Source of the DNA: CAYNHF01 sp964397045
Lineage (GTDB): Bacteria; Actinomycetota; Acidimicrobiia; Spongiisociales; UBA5794
Length of the DNA: 64,000 bases
Direction: 5' to 3'
Assembly (NCBI GenBank): GCA_964397045.1
Contig: CAYNHF010000047.1
Coordinates: 62,001 to 126,000 of the forward strand
Part shown: one piece after another, positions 17,409-26,141 of the stretch
How positions within the stretch are numbered: position 1 is the first letter of the stretch
Layout: the number at the start of each line of letters is the position of its first letter
The notes under the pieces: generated by a model
What the model saw: only the letters and a program-made list of their open reading frames with translations
Databases searched by the model: none
Told to the model about the DNA's origin: nothing
Position numbers and translations under genes: made by a program

Positions 17409-18020
17409 TCAGTCGACGTTGTCGTTGAGCCTCCAGGTGAGCTGGTTTTCGACTCGCATCACGCCATCGAGGCGCCTTGCCAGCTCCTCGAGCAGCCTGG
17501 CTTCGTTTGCCGTACCGATTTCTCCGGTGAACGTCACGACGCCGTTGGCAACCGCGACGTCGATGTCATCGGGATCGACGAAGAGCACTCGGCGCAGTAG
17601 GTCCTCGCGAATCTCGTCTTCGATCACCTCGTCCGGGCGGGTGAAGACGGCAACCACGTCGAGTCGGGACAGGATTCCGACCAGCTTGTCCTCATCCCCA
17701 ACAACGGGAAGCCGCTTGATGTCCTGGACCACCATGATCTGGGCAGCTTCCGCGACACCCATGTCAGCGCGGATCGTGACGACGCCGCTGCTCATGACCT
17801 CACCGACGGAGTCGACCGGTGACACCTCATCCTCGGAGGAGCGTGCGACCTCGAGGCGTAGGAAATCCGCTTCTGTGATGATGCCGAGTACTTCGCCTGC
17901 AGACCCGATGACGGGAAGTCCACTCACTCGGTGGCGGAACATGAGCCGGGCTGCGTCCTTGATCGGCGTCTCGGGCGACACCGAGATCACGTTGGTAGTC
18001 ATCAGATCGACCACTTGCAT
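17409..18020 (-). CDS. CBS-pair and BON domain protein
   Basis: A 203-aa cytosolic protein. Two CBS motifs form a Bateman module: residues about 7-60 (VSPETPIKDAARLM, GLPVIGSAGEVLGIIT) and 75-130 (VVTIRADMGVAEAA, RLPVVGDEDKLVGILS). Residues about 140-200 are a BON domain (DIDVAVANGVVTFTGEI, then RRLDGVMRVENQL). CBS pairs bind adenosyl ligands such as AMP, ATP or SAM; the BON domain usually contacts membranes. CBS-BON proteins are common in actinobacteria and some belong to dormancy/stress regulons. GGTGGA precedes the ATG. The exact role is unknown. Confidence 0.9.
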   Translation of the reverse strand: MQVVDLMTTNVISVSPETPIKDAARLMFRHRVSGLPVIGSAGEVLGIITEADFLRLEVARSSEDEVSPVDSVGEVMSSGVVTIRADMGVAEAAQIMVVQDIKRLPVVGDEDKLVGILSRLDVVAVFTRPDEVIEDEIREDLLRRVLFVDPDDIDVAVANGVVTFTGEIGTANEARLLEELARRLDGVMRVENQLTWRLNDNVD

Positions 18021-18094
18021 GTGTGTTCCACCAGTTCTGTGAGCTGAGCCTTCATTCTGGCAGGAGATCGGCGCATGCGACCACCTGGAACCCG

Positions 18095-18667
18095 TCAGCC
18101 GCCTGCGACGGCGTTCTCCACGAACCGGGCTCGTTCCTCGATGCTGACTCGGGGCACCCTCTCCAGGTCGTACCCGGCTGCGCGATATGCTGCGACCAGG
18201 TGCTCATGGAAGGCAACGGTGAGGGGGAACGTCATGGCGCGTTCGTCGTCTGTGGTGTAGATCTCGGCCCAGGGTTCGAGGACGAAGATTGTGCCGGAGT
18301 ACCGGTATCGGAGCGCGGCGCGCATGCTCCGCCCCGCTCCCACCCCGAGGTAGTTCGCGTAGCCGACGCAATCGGGAAGGGCGCGATCGAAGATCACTGC
18401 CCCCTGCCGGCCGGTGAAGGCCTGATGCTTCTCGATCGACCGTTCGAGGAGCAGATCGACGAATCTCGCAGGCTCCATCTCTTCCACGAGGTCGCGTGAG
18501 GCCGCTTCACCGGCGCGTCGCAGCTCGGCGAGTATCTCTCTGGCGGGCTCTGCGACCGTTGTCGTCCTTCCATCCAGCTCGTCCAAGATGGCGGTCTTCC
18601 CGGTGCCGGGTGCTCCGGTCAGCACGTGATAGGTAGCCGCGATTTGGTTCTCCTGTCGATTCGGCAT
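18095..18667 (-). CDS. AAA-type NTPase (AAA_28, NadR/Ttd14-like)
   Basis: A 190-aa P-loop protein with Walker A GAPGTGKT at about residues 18-25, a Walker B-like VIFDRALPD and a C-terminal region matching the AAA_28 family of kinase-like ATPases (EPWAEIYTTDDERAMTF). Family members include putative nucleoside or phosphoinositide-related ATPases; no substrate can be assigned. No Shine-Dalgarno is visible before ATG 18667, and the leader contains two strong hairpins. It appears to be a single gene. Confidence 0.85.
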   Translation of the reverse strand: MPNRQENQIAATYHVLTGAPGTGKTAILDELDGRTTTVAEPAREILAELRRAGEAASRDLVEEMEPARFVDLLLERSIEKHQAFTGRQGAVIFDRALPDCVGYANYLGVGAGRSMRAALRYRYSGTIFVLEPWAEIYTTDDERAMTFPLTVAFHEHLVAAYRAAGYDLERVPRVSIEERARFVENAVAGG

Positions 18668-18708
18668 GATCCGCGGAGGAAAGGCAGCCGCCCCGGGAAG
18701 CGCAGTGT

Positions 18709-18764
18709 CGGACGGCCGATAGTCGGCCGGGTCGAGGAATTAGGTGTTTGTTAGCTCGACCCGG
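18709..18764 (-). promoter_or_regulatory. adjacent hairpins upstream of the AAA NTPase gene
   Basis: GGCCGA-TAG-TCGGCC (about 18714-18728) abuts a second dyad, CCGGGTCGAG (18727-18736) with CTCGACCCGG (18755-18764), 18-nt loop. The two stems share bases, so they could be alternative structures in the leader of the AAA gene. The function is unknown. Confidence 0.35.
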
Positions 18765-18907
18765 ATGTCACCCTAACCGGATGGATGGCATGGTTTCGGC
18801 GCGGTCACAAAAGGTGGCCGACGGCGAAAGAAAGAGATCGCTGAAGGGAAAACACAAGGTTGTGTGGGTGGACGCCCCCTCATCTGCTCGTGCGCCCACA
18901 CCAGTCA

Positions 18908-18940
18908 CGAAAGCCGGGACCTTCGGGTCCCTGCTTTCGT
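18908..18940 (-). terminator. strong hairpin after the histidine kinase gene
   Basis: An inverted repeat CGAAAGC-C-GGGACC / GGTCCC-T-GCTTTCG: 13 bp with one mismatch and a four-nt loop that reads TTCG on the plus strand. It begins eight nt past the kinase stop codon. It is a likely terminator for the two-component operon, although the plus-strand cUUCGg loop would also be a very stable RNA end. Confidence 0.55.
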
Positions 18941-18948
18941 ATGTGAGC

Positions 18949-20265
18949 TCAATGCACGGCGACTGCCATGCCAAAAGCCACCTCGACCCGGGCACCACCT
19001 TCGGAACGGTTCTCCACGGTGAGGCCGCCACCACTCCGCTCGGCGGCACGCAATGCGATGTCGAGGCCGAGTCCGGTTGACCCCCCTCCGGAGGCGCCAC
19101 GGCGCAATGCACCCTCGCCGACGAAACCGGGGCCATTGTCTTCGACCGTCAGCACCGCCGTATCCCCGACCGGGTACGCAGAGATCGAATACCCCGAACC
19201 CGACGGGGTATGGGCGAACACGTTTTCGATAAGGGTATCGATGACGGCGCCCAGATCGTCTGCCGAGATCCGCACCGGAAGGCTGCCGCCACTGGTGTGA
19301 ACCGCGACGGGACGATCCTGCTCGTCGGCGAGCACCTTCCAGTACGTCGCTCGGTGTCGAACTACGCCGCCCAGGTCCGATTCCGGCGGCATCTCGCTGC
19401 GAGACGGGGCCCTCGCCTCCTCGATCATCCGGTCGACCGCAGACTCCAACCGGTCGATGTCTGCCAGCAGGGACTCTGCCTCCTCACGATCCTCGAGCGT
19501 CTCGGCTTGGAGGCGCAACGCGGTGAGCGGCGTCCGCAGCCGATGAGAGAGGTCGGCAATCGATTCGCGTTCGGCAGACAGCAGCCCGTCGAGCCTGCCG
19601 GCCAGGAAATTGAACGCTTCACCGACCTCCGCAATCTCGTCCGGACCCTGGGGCTCGACCCTGGTCTCCAGGTCTCCCGAACCGAGTGACCGTGCCGCTT
19701 TGGAAAGGGCGGTCACCGGCCGAACCATCGAGCGGCCGAGTCGGTCGGCGGCAGCCACGGCTACCAGAACCAGAAAGATTCCCAACCCTGCCAACAACTG
19801 CCAGGCCAGGGCAACGCCCTTTTTCAGTTCGCTGTCGGGAACGAAACGGCGCACTACCACCGTGGTGCCTGCTTCGGGGGCTGCGGCCACGAGCACGGGC
19901 ACCAGCACCTCGACCCCTCCCTCGGTGAGGGCCGTGAGGGCCCTGCCGTCTTGCGCCGCTGCGATATTGCGGTTGCTGATGAAGGGGCCGCCTCGGAACC
20001 GGCCGTCAGGGAAGATGATGCTGATGTCATCGCGGCTCCCGAAGGCTTCGTGCGTGGCCGCAGCCAACTCGACGGTGATATCTGCCCCAACCTCGGTCGC
20101 GCCCAGCACCGCCAAAGCGGCGGCAATCGACTGTGCGTCACGCTCCGCGAGCGAGAGGGCGCGATTCTCCGCTTGGTTCTGGAGAAGGGCTGCCAACGGG
20201 ATCAGGAATGCGAGAACTACGAGAGACGAAACAGCGAGGGTCACCAGGGCGAGTTGCCGTCTCAT
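18949..20265 (-). CDS. two-component sensor histidine kinase
   Basis: A 438-aa membrane kinase. TM1 lies at about residues 5-27, an extracytoplasmic sensor domain at about 30-155, TM2 at about 160-182, then HAMP (VRPVTALSKAARSLGSG), the HisKA dimerisation box with the phospho-accepting His in DLSHRLRTPL, and HATPase with N box IENVFAHTP, G1 VEDNGPGF and G2 GGGSTGLGL. The ATG overlaps the stop of the response-regulator gene (ATGA), so they are coupled. The signal is unknown. The sensor part has no cysteines or obvious ligand motif. Confidence 0.95.
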   Translation of the reverse strand: MRRQLALVTLAVSSLVVLAFLIPLAALLQNQAENRALSLAERDAQSIAAALAVLGATEVGADITVELAAATHEAFGSRDDISIIFPDGRFRGGPFISNRNIAAAQDGRALTALTEGGVEVLVPVLVAAAPEAGTTVVVRRFVPDSELKKGVALAWQLLAGLGIFLVLVAVAAADRLGRSMVRPVTALSKAARSLGSGDLETRVEPQGPDEIAEVGEAFNFLAGRLDGLLSAERESIADLSHRLRTPLTALRLQAETLEDREEAESLLADIDRLESAVDRMIEEARAPSRSEMPPESDLGGVVRHRATYWKVLADEQDRPVAVHTSGGSLPVRISADDLGAVIDTLIENVFAHTPSGSGYSISAYPVGDTAVLTVEDNGPGFVGEGALRRGASGGGSTGLGLDIALRAAERSGGGLTVENRSEGGARVEVAFGMAVAVH

Positions 20266-20945
20266 GCGCCGGGGTCGACCAGCTTCACACCCACACCGAA
20301 CACCGTTTGGATGTACCGGCTTTCCGCTGCCGACTCGCCTAGCTTTTTGCGGAGCCACGACAGATGGACGTCGACGGTCTTCTCGCTGCCTCCGTACGGT
20401 TGACGCCAGACTTCCGCCAGCAACTCGCGTTTGGAGACCACCTCCCCCGGCCGCTCTGCCATGAAATGCAGGACGTCGAACTCTTTGGGGCTCAGATCGA
20501 GCCGCGCTCCTTCAAGCCTCGCCTCACGAGATGCAGCATCGATCGACAGCGCTCCGACCACCATGGGACCGGGCCGTCCATCACCTCCGAGACGCCGCAA
20601 CACCGCGCGCACCCGCGCTTCGAGTTGCTCAACCGAGAATGGCTTGACCAGATAGTCATCTGCCCCGGCGTCGAGCGTCCGAATGACGTCGCGGTCCTCG
20701 CTGCGAGCCGTCGCCACGATGATCGGTACGTCGCTGACCGCGCGTATCATCTTGAGCAGTTCGGCGCCGTCGAGATCGGGTAGACCCATGTCGAGAATGA
20801 CAAGGTCCGGCGTGGATTTGACCACGGCCTGCAGTCCATCCATCGCGGTGGCCGCGGTGGCGACGTCGTACCCTTGATCGGCGAGCACCCGGGCGACGAG
20901 TTCCCGGATCCGTTGCTCGTCTTCGACGATAATGATCGAAGCCAT
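20262..20945 (-). CDS. OmpR/PhoB-family response regulator
   Basis: A 227-aa regulator. The receiver domain has the acidic pair in IIVEDEQ, the phospho-acceptor Asp in LVILDMGLPD, the conserved Thr in VATARS and Lys in YLVKPFS. A winged-helix DNA-binding domain occupies about residues 130-225 (LDLSPKEFDVLHFMAERPGE, then VDVHLSWLRKKL). First gene of the two-component operon, divergent from a secreted protein. An imperfect 17-bp palindrome in the intergenic region is a candidate autoregulatory site. Confidence 0.96.
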   Translation of the reverse strand: MASIIIVEDEQRIRELVARVLADQGYDVATAATAMDGLQAVVKSTPDLVILDMGLPDLDGAELLKMIRAVSDVPIIVATARSEDRDVIRTLDAGADDYLVKPFSVEQLEARVRAVLRRLGGDGRPGPMVVGALSIDAASREARLEGARLDLSPKEFDVLHFMAERPGEVVSKRELLAEVWRQPYGGSEKTVDVHLSWLRKKLGESAAESRYIQTVFGVGVKLVDPGA

Positions 20946-20986
20946 TGCATGAACTGTAGGCGAGTGGCAGGCTTTCTCAACAAGGC

Positions 20987-21003
20987 GTTAGGGATTCCTT
21001 AAC
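20987..21003. promoter_or_regulatory. palindrome between regulator and secreted protein genes
   Basis: GTTAGGGATTCCTTAAC is a 17-nt dyad with a single mismatched pair, centred in the 95-nt space between the response regulator (minus) and the secreted protein (plus). It is a candidate binding site for the neighbouring OmpR-family regulator, acting on both promoters. Unproven. Confidence 0.35.
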
Positions 21004-21040
21004 CTCACGTTGCGAAGTTCGAAACGAGGTCTCCAGCACA

Positions 21041-21718
21041 ATGATCACAATGCGGCAGAGAATCCTTCTCGTCGCCGGCTGGGTCATAGCAGCCGTAGTG
21101 ACAAGCTTGGTCGCATCAGGTGCCGTCGCCGCAGCCGGAGGTCAGGTCGCAGACCGACCCCTCCGCCCGCTGACGGCGGCTGAGGTGGCTGCTCTCCCTG
21201 TCGTAGTGACAGCTGATGTGTCCGGTCCATGCGAGCCCCTTGCCTCCGGCGGCTTCGTTTGCCAACCGGACTCCTCAACTGCGGGAGAGGTCGCCGACGG
21301 GCCGGTAGAGCGCAACGACTCCGGCCCGACCGGCGGCGGAGAAGGAACGAGTGACGGGACCCCTCCGGGGGTCCCGCCCGCGTCAGGCTTGAAGCCCCTT
21401 CCCGACGGTCGGCCGCTGCCGATCACCGGGATCCCCGAACCCGAGGATCCGGAAACCACCGGGCCCGATCTCAGTCGGGTGCCCTCAGAGTCCGCGGTAG
21501 TCCGTCTCGAGGGAGGGACGGTGAGCGTCGCCGGTAGCGGCAGTGAGATCTACTTCCTCTGGGCGATCGCCCAGCCCGGCTACTTGAGCGATGTGCAGTT
21601 CGGCGAAGAAGCCAACCGGCTCGCGGTTGTGTTCTCGAGTAGTACCAACGTGTCCGTCCTCGAGGCCACGTGGGAAGAAGACGAGCTCATCCTCAACATC
21701 TTCGAAGGGGCTCTCTAG
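21041..21718 (+). CDS. secreted or membrane-anchored protein of unknown function
   Basis: A 225-aa protein. Residues about 8-32 form a signal peptide or anchor (ILLVAGWVIAAVVTSLVASGAVAAAGG) with a possible Ala-x-Ala cleavage site. It is followed by a Pro/Gly-rich, low-complexity linker (about 70-145) and a small C-terminal beta-rich module containing VRLEGGTVSVAGSGS and VLEATWEEDELILNIFEG. Two Cys (in GPCEPL and GFVCQP) could form a disulfide. Divergent from the two-component system, so it is a plausible target. I do not recognise the family. Confidence 0.75.
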   Translation: MITMRQRILLVAGWVIAAVVTSLVASGAVAAAGGQVADRPLRPLTAAEVAALPVVVTADVSGPCEPLASGGFVCQPDSSTAGEVADGPVERNDSGPTGGGEGTSDGTPPGVPPASGLKPLPDGRPLPITGIPEPEDPETTGPDLSRVPSESAVVRLEGGTVSVAGSGSEIYFLWAIAQPGYLSDVQFGEEANRLAVVFSSSTNVSVLEATWEEDELILNIFEGAL

Positions 21719-21746
21719 GTCTCGAGCCACCTCCGCCCGCAGTCGG

Positions 21747-23345
21747 TCAGGCGAGTGCAACCAGTTCGAGCATCGACTCGTCGAAGTACGCGGTCGCTCC
21801 GTCCGGCATGAGGATGGCTCGATCCGGGCCCAGGTCGCCGACAAACTCTGCATCGTGGCTCACCAAGATCAGGGTTCCTTCGTACTGGCGCAGCGCCACC
21901 AGCAACGCGATCTTTGCTTGCGGGTCGAGGTTGTTCGTCGGCTCGTCCAGCAGCAATACGTTGTGGCGGCCCGCCACCACTTGAGCCAACGCCAGCTTCG
22001 TCTTCTCTCCGCCCGAGAGCGTTCCTGCGGCCTGATCGACCTTGTCTGCCAACAGAAAATGGCCGAGCAACGACCGCAGGGTGACGTCCGGATCGGCAGA
22101 CACGGCTCGCATATGGTCCAGCACATTGTCCGCCGGAACGATCTGCTCATGTTCCTGGGCGTAATAGCCCAGCGACGCGTTGTGCCCGATATCCACGGTC
22201 CCGAGATCAGAAGACTCCACCCCCGCAAGGATCCGCAGAAGCGTCGTCTTCCCTGCGCCGTTCAACCCCATGATCACGAGACGTTCACCGCGATCGACAT
22301 CAACGTCTACATCGACGAACACCACGTTCTGATCGAATGCCTTGGCCAGCCCGGTCGCCTTCAGCGGAGTGCGACCCGACGGATCAGGCTGCGGGAAGCG
22401 GACCGCGACCGACCTACCCCGAGCTGCGATCTCGACCCGTTGCGACTTCAGCTTCTCCACACGCGTCTCCCACGACCTGGCTCGTTTCGCCATCTTCTGC
22501 GTCGATCCCTTGAAGCGCCGAATATTGGCTTCGAGACGCGCAATCGTTTCGTCCTGGTGTTTGCGCTCTTTAGCGCGCTGGGCCCGACGCCGATCTCGCT
22601 CGGCGAGGTAGTTCGAGTAGTTGCCGCGATAGTGATCGAGTTCTCCGGCCTCCACCGCGAGCACGGATGTGATCGAGTCGTCCAACAATGGCAGATCGTG
22701 GCTCACCACCAGCAACGCGCCCGCGTAGCCTGCCAGGAACGTCATCAACCATGCCTTGGCGTCCAGGTCGAGATGGTTCGTCGGCTCATCGAGGAGCAGC
22801 GCATCGGTAGCTGCGAACAGGATGCGGGCCAACTCCACCCTCCGACGTTGCCCTCCCGACATGGTGATCACCGGCTGTTCGAGTTCGTCGTTGCCGATCC
22901 CGAGCGAGGCGCCAAACCGCTTGGCCTCTGCCTTGGCAACGTAACCACCCCGTACCGTGAACTCGTCGTCGAGCCGGGAGAACAGCCGAATCAGGCGATC
23001 TCGCTCGTCTCCGCCTGCCGCCTCCATCTTCAGGCGCACCCGCTCCATGTGGCGTTCCAGTGTGCCGATCTCGCGAGCCATCAGAATCCGTTCGAGGGCG
23101 GAAATGGCGGTGTCTTCTATCGCCTCCAGTGCCGCCTCCTGGGACAAATACCCGGTGACACCGTTGGCGGCCACGACTCCTGCGTCTGGAGACCGCTCTC
23201 CTGCCAGGGTGCGGAGCAGGGTCGTCTTGCCCGCGCCATTGCGCCCCACCAAGCCCACCTTGTCGCCGGGCTGAAGGGAGAAGGTGGCGTCCGTGATGAG
23301 GCGCCGGGGCCCCACCGCGATCGCGACGTCTCGTGCGATGATCAC
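21747..23345 (-). CDS. ABC-F family ATPase
   Basis: A 532-aa soluble protein with two ATP-binding cassettes and no membrane segments. P-loops are GRNGAGKTT (about residue 37) and GLNGAGKTT (about 360); signatures are SGGQRRR and SGGEKTK; Walker B-Glu are LLLDEPTNHLD and LLLDEPTNNLD. Between them is a highly charged linker (about 240-300) typical of ABC-F proteins, which bind the ribosomal E site and tune translation or give antibiotic protection. The subgroup (EttA, Uup or resistance type) cannot be settled by eye. Confidence 0.94.
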   Translation of the reverse strand: MIIARDVAIAVGPRRLITDATFSLQPGDKVGLVGRNGAGKTTLLRTLAGERSPDAGVVAANGVTGYLSQEAALEAIEDTAISALERILMAREIGTLERHMERVRLKMEAAGGDERDRLIRLFSRLDDEFTVRGGYVAKAEAKRFGASLGIGNDELEQPVITMSGGQRRRVELARILFAATDALLLDEPTNHLDLDAKAWLMTFLAGYAGALLVVSHDLPLLDDSITSVLAVEAGELDHYRGNYSNYLAERDRRRAQRAKERKHQDETIARLEANIRRFKGSTQKMAKRARSWETRVEKLKSQRVEIAARGRSVAVRFPQPDPSGRTPLKATGLAKAFDQNVVFVDVDVDVDRGERLVIMGLNGAGKTTLLRILAGVESSDLGTVDIGHNASLGYYAQEHEQIVPADNVLDHMRAVSADPDVTLRSLLGHFLLADKVDQAAGTLSGGEKTKLALAQVVAGRHNVLLLDEPTNNLDPQAKIALLVALRQYEGTLILVSHDAEFVGDLGPDRAILMPDGATAYFDESMLELVALA

Positions 23346-23372
23346 CGCAGCAGGTTAGATCCGGCCGGTCAC

Positions 23373-25496
23373 TCAGCCGGCGGACTCGCGCAAGTGCGGT
23401 GTGGCTAGTTCGGTCTCTGCGATGACCGCGGCCAGGCCCTCATTGACGAATGCCGGCATCTTGTCTGGATCCATCGGTTTGCTGAAGTAGAAGCCCTGCA
23501 CAATGTGACACCCGAGCTCCTCGAGTACCCGAAGCTGGTCGAGCGTCTCAACGCCTTCTGCCACCACATCGAGTCTGAGGCTCTTGGCCAGCCCAACGAT
23601 TGCCGCCGAAAGCGCCGCCGAATCCTCATTGACCGTGATGTCACGTACGAAGGTACGGTCGATCTTGAGCCGGTCAATCGGCAGCCGCTTCAAGTAGCTG
23701 AGCGACGAGTATCCCGTACCGAAGTCGTCGATCGACACCTGCACTCCCATGCTGCGCAACCGTTCCAGGGTACGTGCCGCCAGTTCGGTGTCCTCGACCA
23801 GGGTCCCCTCGGTCAATTCGACCTCGAGGTAGTGCGGCTCGAGATCTGCGTCCTCGAGGGCCTGGGCCACCGTAACCACGAGGTCCCCGTGTCGCAGCTG
23901 ACGAGACGAGACATTCACCGACACGGTGAACTCGAGCCCTGAACCGATCCAGGTCTTCATTTGGCGGCAAGCTTCCGCAATCACCCACTCGCCGATCGGC
24001 AGAATCAGGTCGGTCTGTTCGGCTATCGGTACAAACCGATCCGGGAGCACCAAGCCGAGTTCCGGGTGGTGCCAGCGCACGAGGGCTTCGACACCGATGA
24101 CGGTACCGCTGCGGATGTCGACCTTGGGCTGATACACCAGCGCGAGTTCGTGGCGAGCTTCGACCGCCTTGCGCAAGCCGTCAATCAGATGGAGCCGCTC
24201 GGTTGTCTGCTCGCGCAGCTCCGGGGTGAAGTACTGGTAGGTGTTCTTCCCGGCTGCCTTGGCGCTGTACATCGCGATGTCTGCGTCTCGCAGAAGATCG
24301 TGAGCAGATTGGCCATCGACCGGGTAGAGCGCGATACCGATGGAAGCGGTCACGTACAACTCGTGGGAACCAACCTTGTAGGGCTCGGCAAGGGAGTGGA
24401 GGATCTTGGTAGCAACGTTGCCTGCATCCTCGACACGGTGGTTGCCTTCCAGCACCACGGTGAACTCGTCACCGCCGAGCCTGGCTACCGAATCGCTCTC
24501 CCGAACCGAGTCGACAAGGCGCTGCGCAACTTGTTTGAGGAGTCCATCACCGGTGGAATGGCCGTACCGGTCGTTGATCGCCTTGAACTCGTCGAGATCC
24601 AGGAACATGAGAGAGACCAACCCACCGTCACGACGGGCGCGGGCAATCGCGCTCTGCAACCTGTCGCCAAACAGGAATCTATTGATGAGCCCGGTGAGGG
24701 GGTCGAACCGGGCCAGATAGCTGAGCTTGCGCTGGTCGTCCTGTCGGGCGGATATGTGCTCGACCGTCTTCTGCTGCCATTCCTTTCTGAACTCCTTGAC
24801 GGCAGGCCGGAACAGGAACAAGCCCTCGAAGATGATCAGCATGATCGTGATGGTGAGCAACACGTATTGAGTCGACTTCAGTGAAGTGACCCTGGTCTCC
24901 GCCTCAGTCTGATAGCGGGAGACCACCGAGCTCATCCCGGTCTTGTAGTCCTGCGAGGCGGCTTCGAGGTCGATCACCGGGCCGCGCGGCAGCCGGGCTC
25001 CAGTCTCAGCTCGTTGCAGGACGTCGACCCCTGCCAGCATGAGCGCATGGAATGTTGGATCCACCACCACGAGGAGTTCGGTGACCTGCGGGCTGTTGTC
25101 GCCGGGCAGACCCAGCGTGTCGTCGCCGAACCGCAGCCCGAGATGCACGGTCTCGGTGACGCTGAGGAGTCGCTGCATCTCGCTGATCGCAACCGCCCGC
25201 GCTTCGGGTGAAGCCGCGTCGATGACCTCGAATCCGAGTTCGCCCACCCGCTGGCTGCGCAGGATCTGGTTGGCAGCCTCGGACACGACGATCGCGTCTG
25301 CCTGCTGACGCGACAACAGGGCGGACGTCAGTGCGGTGGAAACAATCGCCAGAATCGCAATGAGTGCCAGGCCGATGATGTAGCGCCCGATCGGCCGTTT
25401 CGGGGCATCGTCGACCGAAGTCGTTGATGCACCGGTTTCGGGCTCGACGGAGCCCTCCTCCGGTTCCTGCTCTGTTGTCCTCCTCAGGCGAGCCAA
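23373..25496 (-). CDS. membrane GGDEF-EAL c-di-GMP turnover protein
   Basis: A 707-aa protein. TM1 is at about 35-58 and TM2 at about 208-228, enclosing a ~150-aa helical extracytoplasmic sensor resembling PilJ/NIT-type domains. The diguanylate cyclase domain has an intact RLGGDEF motif preceded at the right distance by an RESD inhibitory site. The phosphodiesterase domain has EALVRW, VSVNVSS, VELTEG, IDDFGTGYSS, LKIDRTFV and VAEGVE, so both halves look catalytically complete. The net direction of c-di-GMP turnover is unpredictable. Located 27 nt after the ABC-F start on the same strand. Confidence 0.95.
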   Translation of the reverse strand: MARLRRTTEQEPEEGSVEPETGASTTSVDDAPKRPIGRYIIGLALIAILAIVSTALTSALLSRQQADAIVVSEAANQILRSQRVGELGFEVIDAASPEARAVAISEMQRLLSVTETVHLGLRFGDDTLGLPGDNSPQVTELLVVVDPTFHALMLAGVDVLQRAETGARLPRGPVIDLEAASQDYKTGMSSVVSRYQTEAETRVTSLKSTQYVLLTITIMLIIFEGLFLFRPAVKEFRKEWQQKTVEHISARQDDQRKLSYLARFDPLTGLINRFLFGDRLQSAIARARRDGGLVSLMFLDLDEFKAINDRYGHSTGDGLLKQVAQRLVDSVRESDSVARLGGDEFTVVLEGNHRVEDAGNVATKILHSLAEPYKVGSHELYVTASIGIALYPVDGQSAHDLLRDADIAMYSAKAAGKNTYQYFTPELREQTTERLHLIDGLRKAVEARHELALVYQPKVDIRSGTVIGVEALVRWHHPELGLVLPDRFVPIAEQTDLILPIGEWVIAEACRQMKTWIGSGLEFTVSVNVSSRQLRHGDLVVTVAQALEDADLEPHYLEVELTEGTLVEDTELAARTLERLRSMGVQVSIDDFGTGYSSLSYLKRLPIDRLKIDRTFVRDITVNEDSAALSAAIVGLAKSLRLDVVAEGVETLDQLRVLEELGCHIVQGFYFSKPMDPDKMPAFVNEGLAAVIAETELATPHLRESAG

Positions 25497-25677
25497 GCAG
25501 CCCCCAAGATCTGGCGACCTATGGACTATCGGCGCGCTTCACGGGCCGGTTGAGGAGTCCTCGGGAGCCACTAGTGGGACAAAGGGTCAGCTCCGCAACG
25601 AACCAGCCCATCTGCCCGACCATTCGAGTGACTAAGCTCCACCGGCAACGACGAACGACCCCATGGGAGGGTATCGA

Positions 25678-26040
25678 ATGATTCTCGCCGATTTTTCGCT
25701 GGGAGACGCACTGCTAACGGTGTTCTGGATCTTCCTGCTGGCGATCTGGTTCTGGCTGTTGATCGTGATCTTCGCCGACATATTCGGCCAAGATATGTCG
25801 GGATGGGCCAAGGCCGGCTGGACGATTTTCATCATTCTCGTTCCCCTTATCGGAATCCTGGCCTATCTGATCTGGCGTCCCAAGCCGACCGATGAGGAGA
25901 TCGCCGCGGCACAAGCAGCTCAGCTGGCAGCGTCCGGTGTCACCAGTGCAGACCAACTCGAGAAGCTGTCTGCACTGCACGACCAAGGCAAGCTGACAGA
26001 TGACGAGTACGCCAAGGAGAAGGCCAAGATCCTCGGCTGA
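25678..26040 (+). CDS. small membrane protein with PLDc_N and SHOCT domains
   Basis: A 120-aa protein. GGGAGGGT sits five nt before ATG 25678, deciding this start over ATG 25663. Two helices (about 9-33 and 40-62) form a phospholipase D nuclease N-terminal-type (PLDc_N) anchor, IFADIFGQDMSGWAKAGWTI followed by IPLIGILAYLIW-like residues. The C-terminal 30 residues are a SHOCT motif (LEKLSALHDQGKLTDDEY, AKEKAKIL), a short oligomerisation module. The role is unknown. A perfect terminator hairpin follows. Confidence 0.85.
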   Translation: MILADFSLGDALLTVFWIFLLAIWFWLLIVIFADIFGQDMSGWAKAGWTIFIILVPLIGILAYLIWRPKPTDEEIAAAQAAQLAASGVTSADQLEKLSALHDQGKLTDDEYAKEKAKILG

Positions 26041-26065
26041 CCCGTATCTCGGAATCGAAGCGTCT

Positions 26066-26093
26066 CGGAGCCCCCGCTCAACCGGGGGCTCCG
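26066..26093 (+). terminator. perfect GC-rich hairpin after the SHOCT gene
   Basis: CGGAGCCCCCG (26066-26076) pairs perfectly with CGGGGGCTCCG (26083-26093) around a CTCAAC loop, 26 nt after the SHOCT gene stop. An 11-bp stem, GC-rich, with no U-tract: a likely factor-independent terminator of the actinobacterial type. Confidence 0.65.
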
Positions 26094-26141
26094 GCGCGCG
26101 CGGGAGGCCACGCGTCGCGGCATCGAGTGCAACCGGGCAAG

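Noticed and set aside
18748..19080. Plus-strand frame of 110 codons near the kinase terminator
   Set aside because: It overlaps the kinase gene in antisense and includes the hairpins; no motif or ribosome-binding site.
21591..23408. A long plus-strand open frame of about 600 codons opposite the ABC-F gene
   Set aside because: It mirrors a well-supported gene with intact ABC motifs; high GC content produces long antisense frames. The product has no recognisable domain.
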